From JBQCHF01 sp051953655 (lineage in GTDB: Bacteria; Actinomycetota; Actinomycetes; Motilibacterales; Motilibacteraceae), in contig JBQCIO010000189.1 in assembly GCA_051953655.1 (NCBI GenBank), positions 1 to 22,243 of the forward strand: a stretch of 22,243 nt of DNA, read 5' to 3'. Shown here in pieces: positions 14,525-22,243 of this stretch. A program made the position numbers and the translations under genes. The notes under the pieces are model-generated. The model was given only the letters and a program-made list of their open reading frames with translations, searched no databases and was not told where the DNA came from. Position 1 is the stretch's first letter, and each line of letters starts with the position of its first letter.

Positions 14525-15069
14525 GGTGCCCCTCCTCCGGACGCGCCGTCCTCCGGGTCCGGGCCCGGCCGGTCCTGCGGCCCGCGGCCGAGGTCCGGCC
14601 CGGATCCGGTGGCGTCGGAGGCGTCGGAGGCGTCGGACGCCTCCTCCTCCAGTGCGGAGAGCACCGGAGAGGCGTGGTGGACCCACAGCCGCCAGCCGCC
14701 GGCGGTGCGCCGGAAGACGTTGGTGGTGGCCACCCGCCCCCCGGGGAAGCCGAAGCTGGAGCCGCCGCCCTCCTCACCGGTCAGCACGTTCTCGGTGCAG
14801 GTGACCACGGCCGCGTCGCCCTGCACGCTCACCTGGACGTCGGTGAGGAAGAACTGCACGTAGGACGTGCCGGCCATGATCGCGGCCCAGGAGCGCAGCA
14901 CCTCCGAGCGTCCGTGCAGCGGCGGCCAGCCGGGGTGCACGCAGACGACGGAGTCGCCTTCGGACCCGTCCAGCCAGAGGGCCCCCATGAGGTCCAGGTC
15001 CGCCGACTCCACCGCGGTGTAGAGCGAGGTGTTGGCGGCCTCCACCGCGGAGGCGGCGTCCCGGGTCAT
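14521..15069 (-). CDS. NTF2/SnoaL-like protein of the folate operon
   Basis: This 182-aa protein folds, by family resemblance, as a nuclear-transport-factor-2-like domain: AVEAANTSLYTAVESADLD, MGALWLDG, VCVHPGWPPLHGRSEVLRSW and GGWRLWVHHASPVL. The last 45 residues are disordered, with an Ser-Asp-Ala repeat (SDASDASDAT) and Pro/Gly/Asp-rich end. The same gene is found between folP and folB in many actinobacteria. Its role is unknown; some family members are small-molecule isomerases or binding proteins. The ATG at 15069 overlaps the folP stop (ATGA). Confidence 0.88.
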   Translation of the reverse strand: MTRDAASAVEAANTSLYTAVESADLDLMGALWLDGSEGDSVVCVHPGWPPLHGRSEVLRSWAAIMAGTSYVQFFLTDVQVSVQGDAAVVTCTENVLTGEEGGGSSFGFPGGRVATTNVFRRTAGGWRLWVHHASPVLSALEEEASDASDASDATGSGPDLGRGPQDRPGPDPEDGASGGGAP

Positions 15070-16004
15070 GCCGGCACCCCCGCGGGAAGCCCCGGCTGCT
15101 GGCGCCCTGCGGACGGGTCGGGTGCGGACGGGGACACCGTCCGGGCGGTGTCCACCGCGGCGACCACGCGCACCGCGTCGGCGCTGGGCCGCACCGCGTG
15201 GGTCCGCACGCACCAGGCGCCGGCGGCGGCCGCCAGCGTGGTGACCGCGGTCGTCGCGTCCTCCCGGTCCAGCACCGGCCGCGGCTCGCCGTCCGCACCG
15301 GCCAGCAGCCGGCCGAGGAACGCCTTGCGCGAGGCCCCCACCAGCAGCGGGCGCCCCAGGGCGGCCAGCTCGGGCAGCCGCGCCAGCAGCGCCCAGTTGT
15401 GCTCGCCGTTCTTCGCGAAGCCCAGCCCCGGGTCGAGCACCACCCGCTCCGGGTCCACCCCGGCCGCCACCACGGCGTCGAGCCGGGCCGACAGCTCGTC
15501 CCGCACGTCGGCGACGACGTCGCCGTAGACCGCCCGGGACTGCATGTCGGTGCTGTGCCCGCGCCAGTGCATGACCACGTACGGCACGCCGGCCGCCGCG
15601 GCCACCCGGGGCAGGTCGGGGTCGGCCAGTCCGCCGCTGACGTCGTTGAGGACGGCCGCGCCGGCGCTCAGCGCGGCCTCGGCGGTGCTCGCCCGCATGG
15701 TGTCGACGCTCACGACGGCTCCGGCGGCGGCCAGCTCGCGCACGACGGGCACGACCCGCCGTCGCTCCTCGTCGGGGTCGACCCGCCCGGCACCCGGCCG
15801 GGTGGACTCCCCGCCGACGTCGAGCAGGTCGGCGCCCTCGGCCAGCAGCGCCAGCCCGTGGGCCACGGCCGCGGCGGGCTCGAGCCACACCCCGCCGTCG
15901 GAGAAGGAGTCGGGGGTCACGTTGACCACGCCCATCACCAGGCAGCGGCCCGCCGCGGCGAGGTCGCCGGGAAGGCCGTGCGGGGACGGGACGGGACGGG
16001 ACAT
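15066..16004 (-). CDS. folP: Dihydropteroate synthase
   Basis: FolP joins p-aminobenzoate to hydroxymethyl-dihydropterin pyrophosphate and is the sulfonamide target. All landmarks are present: MGVVNVTPDSFSDGG, DVGGESTRPGA, VSVDTMR, VLNDVSGG, VMHWRG, LDPGLGFAKNGEHNW, GASRKAFLG and RTHAVRPSADAVRV, giving an apparently active 312-aa enzyme. The ATG at 16004 is preferred, with AGGGTGG upstream; a GTG at 16013 would add three residues. A 25-residue Pro/Gly/Ser-rich C-terminal tail follows the barrel. The 104-bp gap to folE holds a small CCGGGC-AA-GCCCGG hairpin (16035-16048), the only sizeable break within the fol cluster. Confidence 0.96.
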   Translation of the reverse strand: MSRPVPSPHGLPGDLAAAGRCLVMGVVNVTPDSFSDGGVWLEPAAAVAHGLALLAEGADLLDVGGESTRPGAGRVDPDEERRRVVPVVRELAAAGAVVSVDTMRASTAEAALSAGAAVLNDVSGGLADPDLPRVAAAAGVPYVVMHWRGHSTDMQSRAVYGDVVADVRDELSARLDAVVAAGVDPERVVLDPGLGFAKNGEHNWALLARLPELAALGRPLLVGASRKAFLGRLLAGADGEPRPVLDREDATTAVTTLAAAAGAWCVRTHAVRPSADAVRVVAAVDTARTVSPSAPDPSAGRQQPGLPAGVPA

Positions 16005-16108
16005 CGTCGCCACCCTAGGAGGGCTCCCGCGGGGCCGGGCAAGCCCGGACGTGCGCGAGAAGGGTCGTGAAGGGGGTCACTGCAGGGCCCTCGGGGTCGT
16101 CAGGGTGC

Positions 16109-16744
16109 CTAGTGGCCGAGGATGAGGCTCATCGCCTCGGCCCGGGTGGCCGGGTTGCGCAGGTGGCCGCGGACAGCGCTGGTGACGGTGCGGGCGCCCG
16201 GCTTGCGGATGCCGCGCATCGACATGCACAGGTGCTCGCACTCGATGACGACGATGACCCCGCGTGGCTGTAGGATCCGCACCAGCGCGTCGGCCACCTG
16301 GCTGGTGAGCCGCTCCTGCACCTGCGGGCGGCGGGCGAAGACCTCGACCAGCCGGGCCAGCTTGGACAGGCCGGTGATCTTGCCGTCCTCGCTGGGGATG
16401 TAGCCGACGTGCGCCACGCCGTGGAAGGGCACGAGGTGGTGCTCGCACTGGCTGAACACCTCGATGTCCTTGACCAGCACCAGCTCGTCGTGGCCGAGGT
16501 CGAAGGTGGTGGTGAGGACCTCCTCGGGCTCCTGCCAGAGCCCGGCGAAGATCTCGCCGTAGGCGCGGGCCACCCGGGACGGGGTCTCGCGCAGCCCGTC
16601 CCGCTCGGGGTCCTCGCCGATGGCCAGCAGGATCTCGCGCACCGCCCGCTCGACGCGCGCGGCGTCGTAGGGGGGTCGCTGCCGCGGACCGCCCGCCGCC
16701 GGCGCGTCCTGCGCGTCGGGGCGGGCGTCGTCCAGAGCAGTCAC
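16109..16744 (-). CDS. folE: GTP cyclohydrolase I
   Basis: FolE makes dihydroneopterin triphosphate from GTP, the first step of tetrahydrofolate synthesis. The protein is 211 aa. Zn ligands are visible as Cys100 and His103 (SQCEHHLVPFHG) and Cys173 (ECEHLCMSMRGI). GYIPSEDGKITGLSKLAR and RLTSQVADAL are typical. It is therefore the zinc-type enzyme. The N-terminal 25 residues are variable. The GTG start lies one nucleotide after the ftsH stop codon, so folE is probably expressed with ftsH. Confidence 0.96.
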   Translation of the reverse strand: MTALDDARPDAQDAPAAGGPRQRPPYDAARVERAVREILLAIGEDPERDGLRETPSRVARAYGEIFAGLWQEPEEVLTTTFDLGHDELVLVKDIEVFSQCEHHLVPFHGVAHVGYIPSEDGKITGLSKLARLVEVFARRPQVQERLTSQVADALVRILQPRGVIVVIECEHLCMSMRGIRKPGARTVTSAVRGHLRNPATRAEAMSLILGH

Positions 16745-16745
16745 C

Positions 16746-18800
16746 TCAGCCCTCGCTGGGCAGCGGCGACGGCGGCACGTCGGTCGGGTTGCCCAGCCCC
16801 ATGCTGGGGCCGTCGTCGGTCGAGCCGTCCACCGGCACCTCGCCGTTCCGCTGGCCGTTCGAGCTGCCGTTGGCGTGCCCGTTCAGCAGCTCGCGCTCCT
16901 TGTCGGTGAGCACGGGCCCGCGGTCGGAGACCTGGCGCTTGGTGGAGGACAGCCACACCGGTCGGGTCGGGCGCTTGCGCACCGGCTCGAAGATGGCGGC
17001 CACCTCGGCCTTGTCCAGGGTCTCCTTCTCGAGCAGCTCGAGGACGAGGCTGTCCAGGACGTCGCGGTTCTCGACCAGGATCTCCCAGGCCTCGTCGTGG
17101 GCGGTGTCGATGAGGCGGCGGACCTCCTCGTCGACGACCGACGCGACCTCCTCGGAGTAGTCGCGCTGGTGGCCCATGTCACGGCCCAGGAACGGCTCGC
17201 TGTTGTTCTCGCCGAGCTTGATCGCGCCGATCCGCTCGCTCATGCCGTACTGGGTGACCATCGCGCGAGCCACGCCGGTGGCCTTCTCGATGTCGTTGGC
17301 CGCACCGGTGGTGGGGTCGTGGAAGACGATCTCCTCGGCCACCCGGCCGCCGAGCATGTAGGCGAGCTGGTCGAGCATCTCGTTGCGCGTGGTCGAGTAC
17401 TTGTCCTCGTCCGGCAGCACCATCGTGTAGCCGAGCGCGCGGCCGCGGGGCAGGATCGTGATCTTGTGCACCGGGTCGGTGTTCGGCAGCGCCGCCGCCA
17501 CCAGGGCGTGCCCGCCCTCGTGGTAGGCGGTGATCTTCTTCTCCTTGTCGTTCATGAGCCGCGTGCGCTTCTGCGGCCCCGCGACGACCCGGTCGATGGC
17601 CTCGTCGACGGCGTCGTCGTCGATGAGCTTCTTGCCGCCGCGGGCGGTGAGCAGCGCGGCCTCGTTGAGCACGTTGGCCAGGTCCGCACCGGTGAACCCG
17701 GGCGTCCGGCGGGCCATCGCCATGAGGTCGACGTCGGCGGCGAGCGGCTTGCCCTTGGCGTGGACCTGAAGGATCTTGAAGCGGCCCTCGAGGTCGGGAC
17801 GCTCGACGGCGATCTGCCGGTCGAAGCGGCCCGGGCGCAGCAGGGCCGGGTCGAGGATGTCGGGCCGGTTGGTGGCGGCGATGAGGATGATCCCGCCGCG
17901 CACGTCGAAGCCGTCCATCTCGACCAGCAGCTGGTTGAGGGTCTGCTCGCGCTCGTCGTGGCCGCCGCCGAGGCCTGCGCCACGGTGCCGGCCGACGGCG
18001 TCGATCTCGTCGACGAACACGATGGCCGGGGCGTTGGCCTTGGCCTGCTCGAACAGGTCGCGGACGCGGCTCGCGCCGACACCGACGAACATCTCGACGA
18101 AGTCCGAGCCGGAGATCGAGTAGAAGGGCACGCCGGCCTCGCCGGCCACGGCGCGCGCCAGCAGCGTCTTGCCGGTGCCGGGCGGGCCGTAGAGCAGCAC
18201 GCCCTTGGGGATCTTGGCGCCCACCGCCTGGAACTTGGCCGGCTCCTGCAGGAACTCCTTGATCTCGTGGAGCTCCTCCACCGCCTCGTCCGCCCCGGCG
18301 ACGTCGGCGAAGGTGGTCTTGGGAGTGTCCTTGCTGATCAGCTTGGCCTTGGACCGGCCGAACTGCATGACCCGCGAGCCGCCGCCCTGCATCTGGTTCA
18401 TGAAGAACAGGAAGACGACGACGATCAGCACGATCGGCAGGAGCGTGAACAGCAGGCTCACGAACCAGCTCTGCTTCGGGACCGTGTTGTCCCAGCCCCC
18501 GGGCGGCGGGGTCTTCTCGAGGTCCTGCACCAGCTGGGTCTGGAGGCCGTCGACGTAGTCGGCCTGCACCTTGGGTGCGCCGTCGATGGTCTGCCCGTCC
18601 TTGAGCGTGACCTCGACCCGCTGGTCTCGGTCGACGATCCGGACCTTCTGGGCCTTGCCGTCCTGGATGGCGACGACGACCTTGGAGGTCTCGACGTTCT
18701 TGAAGCCGCCGGGAGCGGCGACCTGGAGCACCGCGATCACGGCGATGACGGCCAGGACGATCCAGATGATCGGGCCGCGGAAGATCTTCTTGACGTCCAT
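16746..18800 (-). CDS. ftsH: ATP-dependent zinc metalloprotease FtsH
   Basis: This is a membrane-anchored hexameric AAA protease of 684 aa. It has TM1 (about 11-28), an extracytoplasmic domain, TM2 (about 113-134), Walker A GPPGTGKT (205-212), Walker B VFVDEID (261-267) and the second region of homology ATNRPDILDPALLRPGRFDR. The protease site HEGGH is at 427-431, with the third zinc ligand Asp503 in GAANDIEKAT. It degrades misfolded and regulatory membrane proteins. The C-terminus is extended and Gly/Asn/Ser-rich. The ATG at 18800 gives the family N-terminus MDVKKIFRGP, yet the only strong Shine-Dalgarno lies 24 nt upstream, with a hairpin between. Confidence 0.97.
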   Translation of the reverse strand: MDVKKIFRGPIIWIVLAVIAVIAVLQVAAPGGFKNVETSKVVVAIQDGKAQKVRIVDRDQRVEVTLKDGQTIDGAPKVQADYVDGLQTQLVQDLEKTPPPGGWDNTVPKQSWFVSLLFTLLPIVLIVVVFLFFMNQMQGGGSRVMQFGRSKAKLISKDTPKTTFADVAGADEAVEELHEIKEFLQEPAKFQAVGAKIPKGVLLYGPPGTGKTLLARAVAGEAGVPFYSISGSDFVEMFVGVGASRVRDLFEQAKANAPAIVFVDEIDAVGRHRGAGLGGGHDEREQTLNQLLVEMDGFDVRGGIILIAATNRPDILDPALLRPGRFDRQIAVERPDLEGRFKILQVHAKGKPLAADVDLMAMARRTPGFTGADLANVLNEAALLTARGGKKLIDDDAVDEAIDRVVAGPQKRTRLMNDKEKKITAYHEGGHALVAAALPNTDPVHKITILPRGRALGYTMVLPDEDKYSTTRNEMLDQLAYMLGGRVAEEIVFHDPTTGAANDIEKATGVARAMVTQYGMSERIGAIKLGENNSEPFLGRDMGHQRDYSEEVASVVDEEVRRLIDTAHDEAWEILVENRDVLDSLVLELLEKETLDKAEVAAIFEPVRKRPTRPVWLSSTKRQVSDRGPVLTDKERELLNGHANGSSNGQRNGEVPVDGSTDDGPSMGLGNPTDVPPSPLPSEG

Positions 18801-18810
18801 CGATGCGGGG

Positions 18811-18831
18811 CGGGGTCGCCCCGTCCCTCCT
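18811..18831 (-). promoter_or_regulatory. ftsH leader: distant Shine-Dalgarno plus small hairpin
   Basis: On the minus strand AGGAGGG (18831-18825) is followed by CGGGGCGACCCCG (18823-18811), a 5-bp stem with a 3-nt loop. Without the hairpin the spacer to the ATG is 24 nt; with the hairpin folded it shortens to about 11 nt, a workable distance. This reading is inference. Confidence 0.35.
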
Positions 18832-19177
18832 GCCGACGACGGTTACGGTTCGGTCACCGGCGCGGTCCGGTCGTGGTGGGCCCGGGCTCGCGCTGAGGCG
18901 ATCGACGGTACACCGGACCGCCTGCCCCCGCAGGGGCGGTGATCATCGGTGACCGGCACCCGGGCCGGCCCGTCCGTGCCAGCCGGCTTCCGTCGGGCAC
19001 AACGACCCCCCTCCCCCGGCTGTTCCTCCCGGGCTCGGCCGGGCCGTTCGCCTGCGGCGAAGCGGGGGGCGGTGAGCTGCGGGCGGGGCGGTCGGGCGGG
19101 CGGTGCGTCCTGCCCCCGGCCGGCGGTCCGCCTCCTGGGGGAAGACGGCCGTTGACGGGGAGAGTCCGGCGGCGGGC

Positions 19178-19250
19178 GGCTCCCCCCGTCACCAGCGCCT
19201 TCGAAGAAGCCGACCCGAGCAGCACCGCCGGCTGCGGCGCGAAGCGCTGG
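19178..19250 (+). repeat. Solo end related to intergenic element copy A
   Basis: 19178-19196 matches 1318-1336 (near the right end of copy A) at 18 of 19 positions. The following sequence to about 19250 resembles the reverse strand of 1021-1080 at the other end of copy A, including an exact CACCAGCGCCTT. The central palindrome is absent, so this is an end fragment or a related shorter element, placed just 3' of hpt. Confidence 0.5.
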
Positions 19251-19257
19251 AGGCTCC

Positions 19258-19812
19258 CTACGCCCCGTACACGTGCGGAGCCAGCGTCCCCACGAACGGC
19301 AGGTTCCGGTACTTCTCGGCGTAGTCCAGGCCGTAGCCGACGACGAACTCGTTGGGGATGTCGAAGCCGACGTAGCGCACCGGCACGTCCACCTTGGCCG
19401 CGTCGGGCTTGCGCAGCAGCGTGGCGACCTCGAGCGAGGCCGGCCCGCGCGAGCCGAGGTTGGCCAGCAGCCAGGACAGGGTGAGGCCGGAGTCGATGAT
19501 GTCCTCGACGACCAGCACGTCCCGGCCGCTGATGTCCTTGTCGAGGTCCTTGAGGATCCGGACCACGCCCGAGCTCTTGGTGCCCGAGCCGTAGGAGGAG
19601 ACGGCCATCCAGTCCATCTCGGCGTCGGTGTGCAGCGCGCGGGCGAGGTCGGCCATCACCATCACGGCGCCCTTGAGCACGCCGACGAGCAGCAGGTCGC
19701 GCCCGGCGTAGTCGCGGTCGATGTCTGCGGCCATCTCCGCCAGCCGGGTGCTGATGGCGTCCGCGCCGACGAGGACCTTCTCCAGGTCCTTGCCCATGTC
19801 CTCCGCGTCCAC
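19258..19812 (-). CDS. hpt: Hypoxanthine(-guanine) phosphoribosyltransferase
   Basis: Hpt salvages hypoxanthine and guanine to IMP and GMP using PRPP. At 184 aa it has normal length. The PRPP-binding motif VLVVEDIIDSGLTL (99-112), the GVLKGAVMVMADL loop, the flexible loop VSSYGSGTKSSG and the C-terminal FDIPNEFVVGYGLDYAEKYRNLP are all present. The GTG at 19812 follows GAGGG with a 7-nt spacer; an ATG at 19797 is an alternative with too short a spacer. The tilS-hpt-ftsH order is widely conserved in bacteria. Confidence 0.96.
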   Translation of the reverse strand: MDAEDMGKDLEKVLVGADAISTRLAEMAADIDRDYAGRDLLLVGVLKGAVMVMADLARALHTDAEMDWMAVSSYGSGTKSSGVVRILKDLDKDISGRDVLVVEDIIDSGLTLSWLLANLGSRGPASLEVATLLRKPDAAKVDVPVRYVGFDIPNEFVVGYGLDYAEKYRNLPFVGTLAPHVYGA

Positions 19813-19832
19813 CGCACCGCCCTCTCTCGCCG

Positions 19833-20861
19833 TCAGGGTCCGCGACCGTCCGGTCCTGCGTCTGGATCGACGACCGGGCGGGCGAGCACGAGCCTGCCAC
19901 ACGCCCGGGAGGCGCTGACACCGCCGGGCAGGTCGAGCGGTCCCTGCCCGTGCCAGCGGGTGACGAGCCCGTCGACGGCGGCGACGTGGTCGGCGGCGAG
20001 TGCGCCGGCCGGGCACCCGGCGAGGACGGCCGCGCGGCGCAGCACGCGGCCACGCACCGCCACCGGCAGCGCCTCCAGGCCGGCGACGTCGAGGCTGCCG
20101 GGCGCAACGGTCACCTCGGCCAGGGCGTGGTCGGCCCATCGGTCCAGGGCGTCGGCGTCGGCGCGCAGCAGCCGGGCGGTACGGGCGAGCGCGGCGGACA
20201 CCCCCGGGCCGAGCTCGTCCTCGAGCACGGGCAGCGCGCGGGTCCGCAGCCGGGAGCGGGTGTAGGCGGGGTCGGCGTTGTGCGGGTCGTCCCACGGCTC
20301 GAGCCCGAGCGCCGCGCACGCCGCGCGGGTCGTGCTCCGCGGCAGGTCCAGCAGCGGACGGCGCAGGAGACCGGCGACCGGGGCCATGCCGGCCAGCGAC
20401 CGGGCGCCGGACCCGCGGGCGAGCCCGAGCAGCACCGTCTCGGCCTGGTCGTCCAGGGTGTGCCCGAGCAGCACCGTCACGGCCCCGTGGCGGGCCGCCG
20501 CGGCGCGCAGGGCGGTGTAGCGGGCGGAGCGCGCCGCGGCCTCGGGTCCACCGGGCCCGTGGACCGTCACGGCCACGACGTCGACGGGGGCCAGGTCGAG
20601 GCCGCGCAGGACCTGGGCCGTCCTCTCCGACCGTTCGTCGGAGCCGGCCTGCAGCCCGTGGTCCACCACGACCGCGCCGGCGCGCAGGGCACGGTCCCGC
20701 AGCGGCACCGAGCCGACGACGAACGCGGTGGCCGCCGCCAGGGCGAGGGAGTCCGCGCCGCCGCTGCAGCCGACCAGCACCAGGGCGCCGTCCGGCAGGC
20801 CGGCCAGGCTGTCCCGCACGGCCCGGCGGACGTCCGCGACCGCGGGGTGCGGACCGGCCAC
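19833..20861 (-). CDS. tilS: tRNA(Ile)-lysidine synthetase
   Basis: TilS converts C34 of the CAU-anticodon tRNA-Ile to lysidine so that it reads AUA. The PP-loop SGGADS (33-38), VVDHGLQAGSDERS, the HTLDDQAETVLLGLARGSG motif and RPLLDLPRSTTRAACAALGL are intact. At 342 aa it is the short actinobacterial form, with an N-terminal catalytic domain plus a helical region and without the long C-terminal domain of the E. coli enzyme. The GTG start directly follows the TAG of the upstream gene with no nucleotide between, so translation is probably coupled. Confidence 0.95.
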   Translation of the reverse strand: MAGPHPAVADVRRAVRDSLAGLPDGALVLVGCSGGADSLALAAATAFVVGSVPLRDRALRAGAVVVDHGLQAGSDERSERTAQVLRGLDLAPVDVVAVTVHGPGGPEAAARSARYTALRAAAARHGAVTVLLGHTLDDQAETVLLGLARGSGARSLAGMAPVAGLLRRPLLDLPRSTTRAACAALGLEPWDDPHNADPAYTRSRLRTRALPVLEDELGPGVSAALARTARLLRADADALDRWADHALAEVTVAPGSLDVAGLEALPVAVRGRVLRRAAVLAGCPAGALAADHVAAVDGLVTRWHGQGPLDLPGGVSASRACGRLVLARPVVDPDAGPDGRGP

Positions 20862-22076
20862 CTAGCCCTCGAGCGCGAGCGGTCCGTGCACCCGGGCCAC
20901 CCACGACGCCGGGTCGGAGATCTCCGCGAGCGTCGGCAGCGTGGCCGGCGACTCCCACACCCGGTTGAAGCCCGCCATGCCGACCCGGTCGACGACGCCG
21001 CGCACGAAGCGCGCCCCGTCGCGGTACTGGGCCATCTTCGACTCCAGCCCGAGCAGGCGGCGGAGCACGCGGTCCGCCCGGCCTGCGCCCTGGCGCCGAC
21101 GCTGGAACCGCTCCCGGATCTCGGCGACCGACGGGATCGCCTCCGGGCCGACCGCGTCCATCACGTGGTCGGCGTGCCCCTCCAGCAGCGACATGACGGC
21201 CGTCAGCCGGTCCAGGACCTCGCGCTGCGTCGGCGTCTGCACGACGTCGAGCAGGGAACGGCCACCAGCGCCGCCACCACCCTCCGACGGGCTGTCGGAG
21301 TCACGGACGGCGTCCACGACGACGTCGATGGCCGCACGCAGCCGCCGGAGCACGTCGGAGGGGTCGGTGTCGACCTCGTCGAGGAACGCCCGCACCTCAC
21401 CCAGGACGTGCCCGCGCAGCCACGGCACCGCCCCGAACTGGACGCGGTGCGTCTCCTCGTGCACGCACACCCACAGCCGGAAGTCGTCCGGGTCCACGCC
21501 CAGCTCACGCTCGGCGGTCACGATGTTGGGAGCCACGAGCAGGAGGCGTCCGGGGGTGTCGGCACCGTCCGCTCCCGACCCGTCGCTCGAGCCCCCGTGC
21601 GGCGGGAACAGCTCGTACTGCCCCAGGACCTTGCCGGCCAGGAAGGCCAGCAGCGTGCCGGTCTCGACCCCGGTGAGGCGCGGGCCGACGGAGCCCACGA
21701 GACCGCCGTCCAGCGTCCCCGGTGCGCGACGCTCGCGCAGCCGCTCGATGACCGGCTCCAGCACGGTCCGGAACCCGGCGGCGTTGGCCCGCACCCACCC
21801 GGCACGGTCGATGACGGCCACCTTGCCGGCCTCCGACCCGTCCTCGACGTCGGCCACCAGCCCGGTGGTGGCCCGCACGAGACCACGTGCGGTGACCGCG
21901 TGGCGGCGCAGCGCGGCGACGACGTCGCGCGCCTCGGCCACGCTCACCTGCGGCCCGGGGCGGACCAGCCGGGTGCCGGTGGTCACGGCGAGGTCCCAGT
22001 CCACCATCGCGTGGCCCCTGCTCGACCCGCCGGCCGATCGGCCGCTGCCGCCGGTGCCGCCTCGTGCGTCGCTCAT
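20862..22076 (-). CDS. Zinc-dependent metalloprotease family protein (DUF2342)
   Basis: This 404-aa protein carries the zincin motif HEETH (206-210) within WVCVHEETHRVQF, together with VAPNIVTAERELGVD and EGHADHVMDAVG, all typical of DUF2342. Family knowledge: the gene neighbours tilS-hpt-ftsH in actinobacteria, and related members are associated with F420-containing organisms; the substrate is unknown. There is no signal peptide, so it is probably cytoplasmic. The ATG at 22076 adds a Gly/Ser-rich lead of 23 residues before MVDWDLAV. A second ATG at 22007 has a better ribosome site (AGGGG, 8-nt spacing) and may be the true start. Confidence 0.93.
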   Translation of the reverse strand: MSDARGGTGGSGRSAGGSSRGHAMVDWDLAVTTGTRLVRPGPQVSVAEARDVVAALRRHAVTARGLVRATTGLVADVEDGSEAGKVAVIDRAGWVRANAAGFRTVLEPVIERLRERRAPGTLDGGLVGSVGPRLTGVETGTLLAFLAGKVLGQYELFPPHGGSSDGSGADGADTPGRLLLVAPNIVTAERELGVDPDDFRLWVCVHEETHRVQFGAVPWLRGHVLGEVRAFLDEVDTDPSDVLRRLRAAIDVVVDAVRDSDSPSEGGGGAGGRSLLDVVQTPTQREVLDRLTAVMSLLEGHADHVMDAVGPEAIPSVAEIRERFQRRRQGAGRADRVLRRLLGLESKMAQYRDGARFVRGVVDRVGMAGFNRVWESPATLPTLAEISDPASWVARVHGPLALEG

Positions 22077-22243
22077 GGACCCACCGTACGGGCCGGGGAC
22101 CAGCCCGACCGGCGTGCGCGGACACCGGCGATCGGGCGCGACAGAGGGCCGGGGCCCGCCCGGTGGTGTGGGCGCGCGGGCCCCGGCCCGGGGCCCCCCC
22201 GGGGCGGGGGGTACACCGGGGGGGCCCCGCCCCCCCCCCCGGA
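22077..22243. other. Upstream region ending in G/C homopolymer sequence
   Basis: No gene was seen. The first part is the presumed promoter region of the DUF2342 gene. From about 22140 to the end the sequence is almost only G and C, with long homopolymer runs that could fold on themselves, and it may be poor-quality assembly at a contig end. Confidence 0.5.

Larger units (their letters stand above)
18801..19257. other. 457-bp intergenic region between hpt and ftsH
   Basis: No credible gene was found. Next to ftsH it holds the leader with AGGAGGG (18825-18831 on the minus strand) and the hairpin sequence CGGGGTCGCCCCG (18811-18823). Farther out is a GC hairpin TTCGCC-TGC-GGCGAA near 19050. A sequence related to the ends of repeat copy A (19178-about 19250) lies next to the hpt stop. 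The ftsH promoter is presumably here, but no confident -10/-35 pair stands out. Confidence 0.55.

Noticed and set aside
16875..18896. Long plus-strand open frame opposite ftsH
   Set aside because: It lies wholly antisense to FtsH, which has every expected motif; the translation has biased Val/Gly/Asp/Leu composition and no ribosome site.
19049..19065. TTCGCC-TGC-GGCGAA hairpin as hpt terminator
   Set aside because: It lies about 190 bp beyond the hpt stop, has a short stem and no T-run; evidence is too thin to call.
1..22243. tRNA, rRNA, CRISPR arrays, transposase or integrase genes
   Set aside because: None could be recognised by reading both strands; no regularly spaced direct repeats and no recombinase motifs were seen.

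Overview
The window is very GC-rich and densely coded, with GTG starts and 4-nt stop/start overlaps throughout. The gene order and products point to a high-GC actinobacterium. The folate/ftsH/tilS block, the paired PH-domain genes and the stand-alone NuoD fit Geodermatophilaceae or a close relative best; that placement is inferred from gene content, not from a search.

Right part (about 12.8-22.1 kb, all minus strand): a conserved actinobacterial housekeeping block, read right to left. It holds a zinc metalloprotease (DUF2342), tilS (tRNA-Ile lysidine synthetase), hpt (purine salvage), ftsH (membrane AAA protease), folE, folP, an NTF2/SnoaL-like protein, folB, folK and a DUF3180 membrane protein. 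From folP to DUF3180 every junction is a 4-nt overlap (ATGA or GTGA), so this looks like one translationally coupled folate operon.

Middle part (about 6.1-12.7 kb): a mixed-strand block between DUF3180 and the two PH-domain genes, which are often its direct neighbours in other actinobacteria. It holds a compatible-solute (OpuC/ProU-type) ABC transporter, with its ATPase gene (+) divergent from permease-permease-binding protein (-). It also holds a DUF1684 protein, a 52-residue Cys-rich microprotein and a lone NuoD-like protein with no other complex I subunit nearby. A 27-bp-arm perfect hairpin separates the convergent ATPase and DUF3180 genes.

Left part (1-6.1 kb, minus strand): two PH-domain membrane proteins (YdbS/YdbT-like), then a cytochrome P450 whose Shine-Dalgarno overlaps the preceding stop codon. 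Next come two tandem paralogous secreted coiled-coil cell-wall hydrolases; the second is cut by the window edge.

The most unusual non-coding content is a family of palindrome-centred intergenic elements. One full copy lies at about 1065-1345, an inverted copy at about 7370-7620, and a related solo end at about 19178-19250, each just 3' of a gene. No rRNA, tRNA, CRISPR array or transposase was seen.
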